A stretch of 64,000 nt of DNA from Streptomyces sp. NBC_00370 (GCF_036084755.1 NZ_CP107968.1:4185501-4249500); one strand, 5' to 3'. Shown: positions 51,348-60,062, counted from the stretch's first letter. The notes: a model not told the origin generated them from the sequence alone. Numbers and translations: made by a program.

Positions 51348-52001
51348 ATGTCGGGGGCAGTGATTGTCGGAGCCGGCCCGGGGATCGGCGCGTCGGTGGC
51401 GCGCCGCTTCGGACAGGAGGGGCTGCCGGTCACGCTGGTGGCCCGTACGGAGAAGTCGCTGCGCGCGGCGGCCGACGCCGTGGCTCCCACGGGCGCCGAG
51501 GTGCTGGCGCTGTCGGCCGACGTCACCGACGAGGACGCGCTGGGGGCGGCCCTGGACGCCGCGTCGGAAGCGTTCGGCGTACCGGACGCCGTGGTCTACA
51601 ACGCGGCGGTCATCAGGCCGGACGCACCCGGCGACCTGTCGGCGCGCGGCCAGTTGGACGCCTGGGCGGTCAACGTGGGCGGCGCGCTGACCACGGCGGC
51701 GCGGGTGGCGCCCGCGATGGCGCGGCGCGGCAGCGGCTCGTTCATCGTGACGGGCGGCATGCCCGAGCCGAAGGCGGAGTACGTGAGCCTCTCGCTCGGC
51801 AAGGCGGGCGTGCGGACCCTGGTGGAGCTGCTCGACCTCCGGTACGGCCCGTCGGGCGTGCACGCCGCTTCGGTGACGGTGGCCGGAGCCGTCGCCCCCG
51901 GCACGGACTTCGATCCGGACGACATCGCCGAGCACTACTGGCGGCTGCACACCCAGCCGCGTACCGCTTGGCAGCGGGAGCTCGTCCACACGGGCCGCTG
52001 A
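51348..52001 (+). CDS. Short-chain dehydrogenase/reductase-like protein
   Basis: 217-aa SDR fold. Cofactor loop VGAGPGIGASVARRF, NNAG-type YNAAVIRPDAPG, and SFIVTGGMPEPKAEYVSLSLGKAGVRTL where Ser and Lys are in place but the Tyr normally four residues before Lys is Leu. ATG with GGAGG 5 nt upstream. Divergent from the GntR gene (51192-51347 between). Could be an enzyme with shifted catalytic residue or a binding protein. Confidence 0.82.
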   Translation: MSGAVIVGAGPGIGASVARRFGQEGLPVTLVARTEKSLRAAADAVAPTGAEVLALSADVTDEDALGAALDAASEAFGVPDAVVYNAAVIRPDAPGDLSARGQLDAWAVNVGGALTTAARVAPAMARRGSGSFIVTGGMPEPKAEYVSLSLGKAGVRTLVELLDLRYGPSGVHAASVTVAGAVAPGTDFDPDDIAEHYWRLHTQPRTAWQRELVHTGR

Positions 52002-52125
52002 GGCACCGGCCGCTGACGACGCAGACCGCTGACCTCACCGGGCTCTGACCACAACGGGCGGGGCGCCGAACGGCGGGGCGTTTCTCGCTGGACAAGCACG
52101 GGCCGCGTCTCACACAGTGGCGCGC

Positions 52126-52500
52126 ATGTCCTCTCTGGTACACCACATCGTGATCGACTGCTCCGACCCCTACACCCTGGCCGGCTTCTGGGCCGAAGCC
52201 CTCGAAGGCTCCCTGGCGGACGACGACTTCGCCGGGGATCCGGAGGCGCAGGTCACCTCGGCGGGCGCGAGCCTGCTGTTCGTCTCGGTGCCGGACGCCA
52301 AGGAGACCAAGAACAGGATCCACCTCGACATCCAGCCCCAGGACCGCACCCGCGACGAGGAGGCCGACCGCCTCTACACCCTCGGCGCCAGCCTCGCCGC
52401 CGACCACCGCCGCCCTGACGGCTCGGGCTGGCTGACCCTGACGGACCCGGAGGGCAACGAGTTCTGCGTGGTGCGCAGCGCGAAGGAACGTGCCTCCTGA
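52126..52500 (+). CDS. VOC-family (glyoxalase/bleomycin-resistance fold) protein
   Basis: 124-aa two-repeat VOC domain: SSLVHHIVIDCSDPYTLAGFWAEAL is the first beta-alpha unit with metal His; KNRIHLDIQPQDRTR and LTLTDPEGNEFCVV the second with the typical DPEGNxF. Function not predictable. ATG 52126 or GTG 52117; the ribosome site is weak for both. Confidence 0.85.
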   Translation: MSSLVHHIVIDCSDPYTLAGFWAEALEGSLADDDFAGDPEAQVTSAGASLLFVSVPDAKETKNRIHLDIQPQDRTRDEEADRLYTLGASLAADHRRPDGSGWLTLTDPEGNEFCVVRSAKERAS

Positions 52501-52541
52501 GGCCGTTCACCCGTTGACCCACCCGTTGACCCGCCGCCCCG

Positions 52542-53513
52542 TCACTCGCGCTGCGCGCCGACCAGGGCCTCGCCCGCGTCCGTCCGGTAGTACAGCACCG
52601 AACGGCCCGCGCGGCGGCGGTGGATCAGGCGGGCGTCGAGGAGGATCTTCAGGTGGCGGCCGACCGAGCCGAGGGCCTGGCCGGTCAGGGCCACGAGCTG
52701 TGTCGTGCTCTTCGGGGTGTCGAGCAGGACGAGGACGGTGGCCCGTACGGGTCCCAGCAGGGCGCCCAGCGCCTCGGGGACCTGCGCCGCCGCCGGTTCG
52801 GCCAGCGCGCCCGCGCAGGGGTACACGGCGGCGTAGCGGTGCGGTTCGTCCCAGGAGACCCAGCCGGTGCGCGGCGTGACCGGTACGAACAGCAGCCGGG
52901 CGCCGGAGATCTCGCGCGGCGGGTGGTCGTGCGCGTTGATCTGTAGCCGGCCCTCGCCCAGCCAGCGCATCTCCGGCCTCAGCGTGTCCAGGGCCGCCGC
53001 CCAGCCGCCCCTGCCGAGCTGTTCGGTCCGCGCGACGATGTCGGCCTCGATGACGCGCCGGCGGCGCGGCCACTCGGGCAGCACCGTCTCGGTCCACACC
53101 CACTCCAGCAACTCGGCGGCGAGGCGCGGCAGATCGTCCCTTTCGAGTTCGGCGGGGAGCGGGCCGCCGCCCAGCGAGAAGGCCAGATCCGCGCGGGCCG
53201 CCGCCGGGGGCGTCCGGCGGATCCACGCCAGCTCCTCCTCGAAGGACTGTCCGCCGTCACCGGCGGGGGTGGGCGTGAGGAAGTCTGCGTTCCAGGAGCG
53301 GCAGAGACCGATCCGTACGAGCAGCGGCGCTGCCGGGTCGGCGGCCAGCCGCGCGCGGTAGGCGGGGCGGTACGTGTCGAGCCACGCGCGCTCGCCGGGG
53401 TGCGCGGCCGATCCGCGCTCCAGGGTCTTCAGGCTCGCCGTGACCTCCGCCAGCGGGGACACCACGAACCTGCCGCCCGCGAGCGTGTCCGCGTTGACCA
53501 GCCACCAGCCCAT
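52542..53513 (-). CDS. ArsR-type HTH regulator with N-terminal DUF5937-like domain
   Basis: 323-aa protein. Residues 1-235 are a DUF5937-like region (FVVSPLAEVTASLKTLERG, PGERAWLDTYRPAYRARL, FLTPTPAGDGGQSFEEELAWIR), and ~240-320 an ArsR winged helix (ALLGPVRATVLVLLDTPKSTTQLVALTGQALGSVGRHLKILLDARLIHRRRAGRSVLYYRT). It is divergent from an MFS gene and an inverted repeat lies 1 bp before its ATG, so it probably represses itself and the exporter. Confidence 0.85.
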   Translation of the reverse strand: MGWWLVNADTLAGGRFVVSPLAEVTASLKTLERGSAAHPGERAWLDTYRPAYRARLAADPAAPLLVRIGLCRSWNADFLTPTPAGDGGQSFEEELAWIRRTPPAAARADLAFSLGGGPLPAELERDDLPRLAAELLEWVWTETVLPEWPRRRRVIEADIVARTEQLGRGGWAAALDTLRPEMRWLGEGRLQINAHDHPPREISGARLLFVPVTPRTGWVSWDEPHRYAAVYPCAGALAEPAAAQVPEALGALLGPVRATVLVLLDTPKSTTQLVALTGQALGSVGRHLKILLDARLIHRRRAGRSVLYYRTDAGEALVGAQRE

Positions 53514-53514
53514 T

Positions 53515-53534
53515 GTTTCGCCTCCACGCGAAAC
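53515..53534. promoter_or_regulatory. Inverted repeat operator in the ArsR/MFS divergent region
   Basis: GTTTCG-N8-CGAAAC, only a base upstream of the regulator start and 40 bp before the MFS ATG. Confidence 0.65.
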
Positions 53535-53573
53535 TCTAACGGTCCGCCGTCCGGGCGGCCGAGACTCCGGTCC

Positions 53574-54749
53574 ATGCGCACCTACCGAGAGGTCTTCCGG
53601 ACACCGGAGTTCACCCCCTTCTTCCTGACCTCCTCCGTCCAGGTCGCCGCCCAGACCGTGAGCGGCCTGGCCCTCGGCACGCTGATCTACGGGGCGACCG
53701 GGTCACCGCTGCTGTCCGCGCTTGCCATGTTCGGCCCGTCGCTCGCCCAACTGCTCGGCGCGACCACGCTCCTGTCCGCGGCCGACCGGCTGCCGCCGCG
53801 CGCCGCGACCGCCGGCCTCGCCCTGCTCTTCGGCCTCGGCACGGCGGCGCAGGCCGTCCCAGGACTGCCCGTGTGGGCGGCGTTCACCATCCTGCTGGCG
53901 CAGGGGCTGCTCGCGTCGGTCGGCGGCGGGGTGCGGTACGGGCTGCTCAACGAGATCCTCAGCAAGGAGGGCTATCTGCTGGGCCGTTCGGTGCTCAACA
54001 TGTCGTCCGGCACGATGCAGATCTGCGGGTACGCCACCGGCGCCCTGCTCGTCACCGCCCTGTCGCCGCGCGGCACGCTGCTCACCGGCGCCGGCCTGTA
54101 CCTCGCCGCCGCGCTGGTCGCCCGGCTCGGCCTCGCCGCCCGGCCGGCCCGTGCGGCGGGGCGGCCGTCCGTCGCCGAGACCTGGCGGACGAACGCGCTG
54201 CTGTGGTCGGCCCGGTCGCGCCGGTACGTGTATCTCGCGCTCTGGGTGCCCAACGGGCTGATCGTCGGCTGTGAATCCCTGTACGTCCCCTACGCGCCCC
54301 ACCACGCGGGACTCCTCTTCGCCTGCGCGGCGCTCGGCATGCTCGCGGGGGACACGCTGACCGGCCGGTTCGTCACCCCGCTGTGGCGCACCCGGCTCGG
54401 CCCGCCGCTGCGGCTGCTGCTCGCCGCCCCCTACCTGGTCTTCGCACTGCACCCTGCGCTGCCGGTCGCGGTCGCCGCCGTCGTCCTCGCGTCGGTCGGC
54501 TACTCGGCGAGCCTGCTGCTCCAGGAGCGCCTGATGGCCCTGACCCCGCACGAGTTGAGCGGCCACGCCCTGGGGCTCAGCTCTTCCGGGATGCTCGCCA
54601 TGCAGGGCGTGGGCGCGGCGCTCGCCGGCGGCGTCGCCCAACTCACCTCGCCCGCGGCGGCGATGACGGCCATGGCCGCCGTCTCCGTGGCCGTCACCTT
54701 GGTGTTGGCGCCGGGACTGCGGCCGGGGAAGGCCGCCGCGTATGCCTAG
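53574..54749 (+). CDS. MFS transporter (probable drug exporter)
   Basis: 391-aa major-facilitator protein, about 11-12 helices (FFLTSSVQVAAQTVSGLALGTLIYGATGSPLLSALAM; SVGGGVRYGLLNEILSKEGYLLGRSVLNMSSG; LQERLMALTPHELSGHALGLSSSGMLAMQGVG). The VAAQTVSGLALG start and linkage to an ArsR-type regulator are typical of small-molecule efflux. ATG at 53574 is used; the ribosome site is poor. Ends in the -35 area of the next gene. Confidence 0.85.
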   Translation: MRTYREVFRTPEFTPFFLTSSVQVAAQTVSGLALGTLIYGATGSPLLSALAMFGPSLAQLLGATTLLSAADRLPPRAATAGLALLFGLGTAAQAVPGLPVWAAFTILLAQGLLASVGGGVRYGLLNEILSKEGYLLGRSVLNMSSGTMQICGYATGALLVTALSPRGTLLTGAGLYLAAALVARLGLAARPARAAGRPSVAETWRTNALLWSARSRRYVYLALWVPNGLIVGCESLYVPYAPHHAGLLFACAALGMLAGDTLTGRFVTPLWRTRLGPPLRLLLAAPYLVFALHPALPVAVAAVVLASVGYSASLLLQERLMALTPHELSGHALGLSSSGMLAMQGVGAALAGGVAQLTSPAAAMTAMAAVSVAVTLVLAPGLRPGKAAAYA

Positions 54750-54797
54750 GATTACGGACACACCTCACACGACGGATCGCACGGCATCGGAGGACGG

Positions 54798-55613
54798 GTG
54801 GCCGTTCAGCGGATCACGACCCGCAATGCCCGTTTCCAGCAATGGCACGCGCTGCTCGGCAACCGCAACAAGCGCAAGCGCCAGAACGAGTTCCTGGTCC
54901 AGGGCGTACGGCCGATCACGATGGCCGTCGAGCACGGCTGGACCGTACGGGCCCTGCTGTACGACGCGAGCCGCCCGCTGTCGCGCTGGGCGGAGGAGCT
55001 GCTGCGCGGCATCAGCACCGAACGCGTCGCGATGGCGCCCGAGTTGCTGGCCGAGCTGAGCGAGCGTACGGAAGGGGCGCCGGAGGTGCTGGCCGTCGTC
55101 GAGATGCGCCCGGACGACCTGACGCGCATCCCCGTGCACGACGCCTTCCTCGGCGTCCTCTTCGACCGCCCGACCCAGCCGGGCAACATCGGCAGCATCG
55201 TCCGCTCGGCGGACGCCTTCGGCGCCGACGGCCTGATCGTCACGGGCCACGCCGCTGACGTGTACGACCCCAAGTCCGTCCGGGCCACGACGGGTTCACT
55301 CTTCGCGCTGCCCGTGGTCCGCACGCCCTCGCACCACGAGGTGACGGAGTGGCTGACCAAGGAGCGGGCCCGCGGCCACGCGGTGACGGTGGTCGGCACG
55401 GACGAGAACGGCGAGGCGGAGGCCTCGGACTTCGACCTCACCCAGCCGGTGCTGCTGCTGATCGGCAACGAGACGGCCGGCCTGAGCACGGCCTGGCGGG
55501 AGTTGTGCGACCACGTGGTCCACATCCCGATGACCGGCTCGGCCAGCTCCCTCAACGCGTCGAACGCGGCGACGGTCCTGCTGTACGAAGCGTCCCGCCA
55601 ACGCCGTCGCTGA
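54798..55613 (+). CDS. SpoU/TrmH-family RNA 2'-O-methyltransferase
   Basis: 271-aa SPOUT enzyme. N-terminal RNA-binding L30e-like domain (RKRQNEFLVQGVRPITMAVEHGW), then motifs 1-3: NIGSIVRSADAFGADGLIV, VLLLIGNETAGLS and IPMTGSASSLNASNAATVLLYE forming the knotted SAM pocket. Methylates a ribose in rRNA or tRNA; the exact base cannot be told. GTG follows GGAGGACGG. Confidence 0.93.
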   Translation: MAVQRITTRNARFQQWHALLGNRNKRKRQNEFLVQGVRPITMAVEHGWTVRALLYDASRPLSRWAEELLRGISTERVAMAPELLAELSERTEGAPEVLAVVEMRPDDLTRIPVHDAFLGVLFDRPTQPGNIGSIVRSADAFGADGLIVTGHAADVYDPKSVRATTGSLFALPVVRTPSHHEVTEWLTKERARGHAVTVVGTDENGEAEASDFDLTQPVLLLIGNETAGLSTAWRELCDHVVHIPMTGSASSLNASNAATVLLYEASRQRRR

Positions 55614-55644
55614 ACGGGACGCTCACGCCGACCGCCGTCGCGGA

Positions 55645-56574
55645 TCAGCTCGCCTTGCGCGGCTCTTCCTCTTCCTCGTCCTCCTCCCACTCGGTGTCGT
55701 CGTCCGCGTCTTCGGCCTCGGGGTCCTCTTCTTCGTCTTCTTCGTCTTCTTCGTCTTCGTCCTCGTACTCGCCGTCGTCGTCCTGGTCCTCGTCGGCCTC
55801 GTCCTCGGCTTCGAGCGCTTCCTCGTGGGTGACGACGACCTCGCCGTCGCGGATCTCGCCGCGCCAGCCCTCCGGCTCCTCGTCCGTGAGCGTGACGTAG
55901 CGCTGGAAGTTCTTGAAGTCCAGCCGCAGCCGCCTGCCTTGGGCGCGCCACAGGTTGCCGGTCTTCTCGAAGAAGCCGGCCGGGTAGTACTCGACCACGA
56001 GCACGATGCGGGTCAGGGACGGGGCCAGTTCGTGGAAGGTGACGGCGCCCTTGGTCGTGCCCTTGGCGCCCTCCGACTTCCAGATGATGCGCTCGTCCGG
56101 CACCTGCTCCTCGACCGTGGCGGTGAAACTGCGGCTCGACGGGCCGACCTTCGCCTTCCATTCGGACGTCACGTCGTCGTTCTTCGAGACCGTCTGGACA
56201 CCCTTGGTGAAGCTGCCGAACTGCTCGTACTCGGTCCAGCTGTCATAGGCGATGCGCAGCGGGACGCCGACGTCCAAGGTCTCGATCATGCTCGTCACCT
56301 TGACGTCGCCGGCCTTCCGGTCGCTGTCGCCCCTGCCCACGGCGCTCTTGGCCTTGTCCACGACGTTGTCCTTCACGCCTTTCGCCTTGTCGGCCGCGAA
56401 CGCCTTCACCGGGCCGCCGATCGCGGGGAGTTTCCCGCCGTTCTCGGCGACATCGGTTAGCTGCGTGGTGACACCCGTCAGCTTGTCGCCGGCCTTCTCG
56501 GCCAGCTTCCCCACCTGGGAGCCGACGTACTTCGTGAGTTCCTCGCGCAGCAGGACGAGAGTTGAGCTTGCCAT
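55645..56574 (-). CDS. SRPBCC-domain protein with acidic tail (GvpZ-like)
   Basis: 309-aa protein. Residues 1-90 are helical and charged (LTKYVGSQVGKLAEKAGDKLTG), ~92-235 an SRPBCC/polyketide-cyclase domain (VTSMIETLDVGVPLRIAYDSWTEYEQFGSFTKGVQ, KTGNLWRAQGRRLRLDFKNFQRYV), and ~240-305 almost purely Glu/Asp. It is six bases after the stop of the next protein gene, on the same strand, so the two are co-transcribed. This pair resembles the GvpY/GvpZ pair in Streptomyces gas-vesicle clusters, but no gvpA, F, L, K genes are here. Function unknown. Confidence 0.75.
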   Translation of the reverse strand: MASSTLVLLREELTKYVGSQVGKLAEKAGDKLTGVTTQLTDVAENGGKLPAIGGPVKAFAADKAKGVKDNVVDKAKSAVGRGDSDRKAGDVKVTSMIETLDVGVPLRIAYDSWTEYEQFGSFTKGVQTVSKNDDVTSEWKAKVGPSSRSFTATVEEQVPDERIIWKSEGAKGTTKGAVTFHELAPSLTRIVLVVEYYPAGFFEKTGNLWRAQGRRLRLDFKNFQRYVTLTDEEPEGWRGEIRDGEVVVTHEEALEAEDEADEDQDDDGEYEDEDEEDEEDEEEDPEAEDADDDTEWEEDEEEEEPRKAS

Positions 56575-56580
56575 GGCGAG

Positions 56581-57297
56581 CTACCTCCGTCGGTTGGAGC
56601 GCGGCTGAGCAGGAGCCTTCTTGGCCGCCTTCTTCGGCGCCGCCGCGGACTTCTTCGCAGGAGCGGCCTTCTTGGCCGGTGCCTTCTTCGCCGGTGCCTT
56701 CTTCGCGGGCGCGGACTTCCTGGCGGGGGCCGGCTTCGCGGGCTGGCGCCTGCGACGCCTCGGCGGCTCGGGCTCCTCCTCGGGTTCCTCTTCCGGCTCC
56801 TCGTCGGCTTCGTCCTCGGGTTCGCCCTCTTCCTCTTCCTCGTCCTCTTCCTCTTCTTCGTCCTCTTCTTCGTCTTCGTTCTCGTACTCGCCGTCGTCCT
56901 CGGAGCCCTCGGTGTCTTCCGTGTCCTCGGAATCCTCCGCCTCGGCCGGCTCGTCCTCGTCCTCGTCCTCGTTCTTGTCTTCTCCGCCGCCAACTCCCGG
57001 CACCCGGCTGCTGATCGCGTCGGAGATGGAGCCCACCCCACGGCCCGCGACGGCCGAAACGGCCTGCCGCGCCGCGTCGAGCCCCTCGGTCTTTATCTGC
57101 TCCTGCAACTCGGCCACCTGCGGTACCTCACCGAGCCGCCGGACGCCCTCCGTGACCAGCTGCCGTGGGTCGAGACCGAGGCGCCTGCCGAGCAGGAGCG
57201 TCATCGTGGTGAGGGCGAGCCGACCCTTCTTCGTCCGGCCCAGTACGTAGCCTCCGGCCACCGCCGCGGCGAGCGAGACTTTCGTTTCCTGATCCAT
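56581..57297 (-). CDS. Acidic/histone-like low-complexity protein (GvpY-like)
   Basis: 238-aa protein in three blocks: residues 1-100 globular (VSLAAAVAGGYVLGRTKKGRLALTTMTLLLGRRLGL, RQLVTEGVRRLGEVPQVAEL), ~103-172 an acidic run, and ~175-238 a basic Ala/Lys/Pro tail (PAKKAPAKKAPAKKA) ending in NRRR, like eukaryotic histone H1. Often mislabelled DNA primase; no primase motifs exist. ATG 57297 chosen where conserved sequence begins (MDQETKVSLAA). First gene of a two-gene unit with the SRPBCC gene. Confidence 0.75.
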   Translation of the reverse strand: MDQETKVSLAAAVAGGYVLGRTKKGRLALTTMTLLLGRRLGLDPRQLVTEGVRRLGEVPQVAELQEQIKTEGLDAARQAVSAVAGRGVGSISDAISSRVPGVGGGEDKNEDEDEDEPAEAEDSEDTEDTEGSEDDGEYENEDEEEDEEEEEDEEEEEGEPEDEADEEPEEEPEEEPEPPRRRRRQPAKPAPARKSAPAKKAPAKKAPAKKAAPAKKSAAAPKKAAKKAPAQPRSNRRR

Positions 57298-57455
57298 AAG
57301 TGCGGCACCTGCCCTGCTGATAGCTGTGCTTCGGCTCGCGGTCTCACGTCCCACTGTGCGCGGCATGGCGCGATGTCGCCATTCGGGTGAACAACCTCAA
57401 AACGTGACAGTATTAACAAACCGCACTTAAAGCGTACTGCTGAGGAGGCACTCGT

Positions 57456-58547
57456 ATGCGCGAGGACGCAGAGAACGCCGAAGAGCCCTACGAGGAGGAG
57501 GAGTTCGACGCCGAGATCGCCGACGAAGCCGACGACGAGGCCGAGGACTCCGAGGCCCCCGAGGATCCCGACGAGGCCGAGGACGCTTACGAGGGCGAGG
57601 ACACGTTCGAGGGCGAAGGCGAGCTTGTCGACGACGACATGGCCGAGAACTCCGCCACCCAGGGCGCTCCCGATGTGTTCCTCGACGTCCCCACGCTCCA
57701 TGTCGACGAGATCAACCTTGAAGTCGAGGACCTACGGGCCCGTGTCACCCTCCAGGCCGAAGTGCTCGATCTGCTCAAGCTGAACGTCGGCGCCGACGTG
57801 GACCTCGGACGGGTGCAGCTCACAGTGAAGGGCGTCGACGCTCAGGCGCAGCTCAAGGTGCGGCTGCACCATGTCGCGGTGATCGTCAACCGGGTGCTGA
57901 CCACGATCGACCGCAATCCCCAGATCCTGGAACAGCTCACCCGCGGGGTGGGTTCGGCGGTCGAGGAGATCGGCAGCGGTACGCGGCAGGCCGTCGGCGA
58001 ACTGGGCCATGGCGCGGGCGCCGCCGTCGAGGACGTCGGGCAGGGCGCGGGGGGCGCGGTCCAGGATGTCGGCCGCGGCGCAGGCGAGGCCGTACAGGAC
58101 GTCGGCAAGGGCGCGGGGGGCGCGGTCGAAGGTGTCGGCAAGGGGGCAGGCGAAGCGGTGGAGGGCGTCGGCAAGGGCGCGGGCAAAACGGTGGAAGGCG
58201 TCGGCGAGAAGGCCGGCGACGCTGTCGGCAAGGCGGGCGACGTCGCCGGGGACGCGGTCGGGGACGCCGCCGAAACCGTCGAGGACACCGCCGGGCAGGC
58301 CACGGAACAGGCCACCGACACCGCTGAGCAGGCCACCGAGTCCGCGGGGGCGGCCACCGACGGCGTACGCGGGACGGCCGAGCGGACCGGCGAGAGGACG
58401 GCCGAGCGGTCCGGCGAGATCGCCGGTACGGCAAAGGCGAGGCGGCGCAAGCCGGCGGCCGGGACCCCGACGAAGCGCACCCACCGCAGGGACGAGGACG
58501 AAGCCGCGGCCCCGCGCCGCCGTCCCGTGCGGCGCGAGCGCCACTGA
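57456..58547 (+). CDS. Acidic protein with 11-residue LEA-like repeats
   Basis: 363-aa protein divergent from the preceding pair. Residues 1-75 are acidic and disordered; ~75-160 a compact conserved region (VFLDVPTLHVDEINLEVEDLRARVTLQAEVLDLLKLNVGADVDL) common in Streptomyces; ~172-325 a run of about 14 11-mers, the clearest being VGKGAGEAVEG, VGKGAGGAVEG, VGKGAGKTVEG; then a basic Arg-rich tail. The repeats predict an amphipathic helix as in group-3 LEA or apolipoproteins. Strong ribosome site GAGGAGG. Possibly binds membrane or protects during desiccation; unproven. Confidence 0.75.
   Translation: MREDAENAEEPYEEEEFDAEIADEADDEAEDSEAPEDPDEAEDAYEGEDTFEGEGELVDDDMAENSATQGAPDVFLDVPTLHVDEINLEVEDLRARVTLQAEVLDLLKLNVGADVDLGRVQLTVKGVDAQAQLKVRLHHVAVIVNRVLTTIDRNPQILEQLTRGVGSAVEEIGSGTRQAVGELGHGAGAAVEDVGQGAGGAVQDVGRGAGEAVQDVGKGAGGAVEGVGKGAGEAVEGVGKGAGKTVEGVGEKAGDAVGKAGDVAGDAVGDAAETVEDTAGQATEQATDTAEQATESAGAATDGVRGTAERTGERTAERSGEIAGTAKARRRKPAAGTPTKRTHRRDEDEAAAPRRRPVRRERH
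58002..58229 (+). repeat. 33-bp tandem repeats encoding 11-mers
   Basis: About seven near-identical 33-bp units such as GTCGGCAAGGGCGCGGG, differing mostly at third bases and the E/Q/G positions. In-frame slippage would change protein length between strains. Confidence 0.75.
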
Positions 58548-58572
58548 CACCCGCCGCCCAGCAGCGCGGAAG

Positions 58573-58613
58573 CCCCCGCCCCGACCGGTACGTACGGTCG
58601 GGGCGGGGGCTCC
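58573..58613. terminator. Bidirectional terminator before bkd operon end
   Basis: 16-bp stem AGCCCCCGCCCCGACC with its complement around GGTACGTAC, between the LEA-like gene and the 3' end of bkdC. Confidence 0.85.
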
Positions 58614-58644
58614 GTCGCGCTCCGGGGACGTCGGCCCCTGGTGA

Positions 58645-60054
58645 TCAGCCCCAGGTGATCAGGCGCTTCGGCTGCTCCAGGACCGCCGCGATGTCCGCGA
58701 GCACCTTCGACCCCAACTCGCCGTCGACCAGCCGGTGGTCGAAGGAGAGTGCCAGCGTGGTGACCTGACGGGGCTTCACCTTGCCCTTGTGGACCCACGG
58801 TTGGGGCTTGATCGCACCGACGGCCAGGATCGCGGACTCGCCGGGGTTGAGGATCGGCGTGCCCGTGTCGACGCCGAAGACGCCGACGTTGGTGATGGTG
58901 ACCGTACCGCCCTGCATGGCGGCGGGCGTCGTACGGCCCTCCCGGGCCGTGGACACCAGTTCGCCCAGGGACTGGGCGAGTTGGGGCAGGGTCTTGTCGT
59001 GCGCGTCCTTGATGTTGGGGACGAGCAGACCGCGCGGCGTGGCCGCAGCAATGCCCAGGTTGACGTAGTGCTTGAGCACGATCTCCTGACGGGCCTCGTC
59101 CCACGACGCGTTGACGTCCGGGTGCCGCTTGACGGCCACCAGGAACGCCTTGGCCACGAGCAGCAGCGGGTTGACCCGCAGACCCGCCATGTCCTTGTCC
59201 GACTTGAGCTCTTCGACGAGCTTCATCGTGCGGGTCACGTCGACGGTGATGAACTCGGTGACATGCGGCGCGCTGAACGCGCTGCCCACCATCGCCGCCG
59301 CCGTCGCCTTGCGTACGCCCTTGACCGGGACCCGGGTCTCCCGGGCACCCGGCTGGACGGCCGGTGCCGGCTCCGCCACGGCAGCGGCAGCAGCGGGGGG
59401 CGCGACAGCGGTCACCGGTGCCGGGGCGGCGGTCGCCGCGCGGATGTCGTCGCGCGTGATGATCCCGTCCGGGCCGGTCGGGATGATCGTCGCCAGATCG
59501 ACGCCGAGGTCCTTCGCCAGCTTGCGCACCGGCGGCTTCGCCAGCGGACGCCCGGCCGCGACAGGCGCGACCGGCTCGGGAGCCACCGGCTCGGCCACCG
59601 GAGCCGCGTGCCCGTTCACGGCCGGTTCCTGCCGCTCGGGGCCGCCCCTGCGCGGCCGGCGCTTCGTCGACGCCTCAGCGACGCCGTAACCGACCAGGAC
59701 CGGGGTCCTGGTCGCGGCGGCCGGTGCGGCGGGCTCGGCTTCCGGTTCGGCGGCGGGCGCGGGAGCGGCGGGCGCGTCGCCCGTGCCCGGCGCCACGTCC
59801 ACCGTGATGATCGACGCTCCCACGTCGACGGTCGTGCCCTCCTCGTACCGCAGCTCGTGCACCACCCCGTCGTAGGGGATGGGCAGTTCGACGGCCGCCT
59901 TCGCCGTCTCGACCTCGCACACCACCTGGCCGTCGGTCACGGTGTCGCCCGGCTGTACGTACCACTTCAGGATCTCCGCCTCCGTGAGCCCCTCGCCCAC
60001 GTCGGGCATCTTGAACTCACGGAAGCGGGTCGAAGTGTCAGCAGTCATGGTCAC
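58645..60054 (-). CDS. bkdC: Branched-chain 2-oxoacid dehydrogenase E2 (dihydrolipoamide acyltransferase)
   Basis: 469-aa E2 core. One N-terminal lipoyl domain (MPDVGEGLTEAEILKWYV, lipoyl Lys in ETAKA), a Pro/Ala linker, the E3/E1-binding domain (KPPVRKLAKDLGVDLATIIPTGPDGIITRDDI) and the catalytic domain ending in SFDHRLVDG with the active-site His and Asp. Transfers branched acyl groups to CoA; branched acyl-CoAs prime iso/anteiso fatty acids and feed polyketides. Third gene of bkdABC; GTG or ATG (60048) starts both follow GGAG, 8-14 bp after the E1-beta stop. E3 must come from elsewhere. Confidence 0.92.
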   Translation of the reverse strand: MTMTADTSTRFREFKMPDVGEGLTEAEILKWYVQPGDTVTDGQVVCEVETAKAAVELPIPYDGVVHELRYEEGTTVDVGASIITVDVAPGTGDAPAAPAPAAEPEAEPAAPAAATRTPVLVGYGVAEASTKRRPRRGGPERQEPAVNGHAAPVAEPVAPEPVAPVAAGRPLAKPPVRKLAKDLGVDLATIIPTGPDGIITRDDIRAATAAPAPVTAVAPPAAAAAVAEPAPAVQPGARETRVPVKGVRKATAAAMVGSAFSAPHVTEFITVDVTRTMKLVEELKSDKDMAGLRVNPLLLVAKAFLVAVKRHPDVNASWDEARQEIVLKHYVNLGIAAATPRGLLVPNIKDAHDKTLPQLAQSLGELVSTAREGRTTPAAMQGGTVTITNVGVFGVDTGTPILNPGESAILAVGAIKPQPWVHKGKVKPRQVTTLALSFDHRLVDGELGSKVLADIAAVLEQPKRLITWG

Positions 60055-60062
60055 GGCACTCC

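Noticed and set aside
56581..57297. DNA primase label for the acidic/histone-like protein
   Set aside because: No zinc finger, Toprim or primase motifs; the name is a known mis-transfer for this family.
55645..58547. Complete gas-vesicle cluster
   Set aside because: GvpA, GvpF/L, GvpG, GvpK and GvpS homologues are all absent nearby; only accessory-like genes are present.
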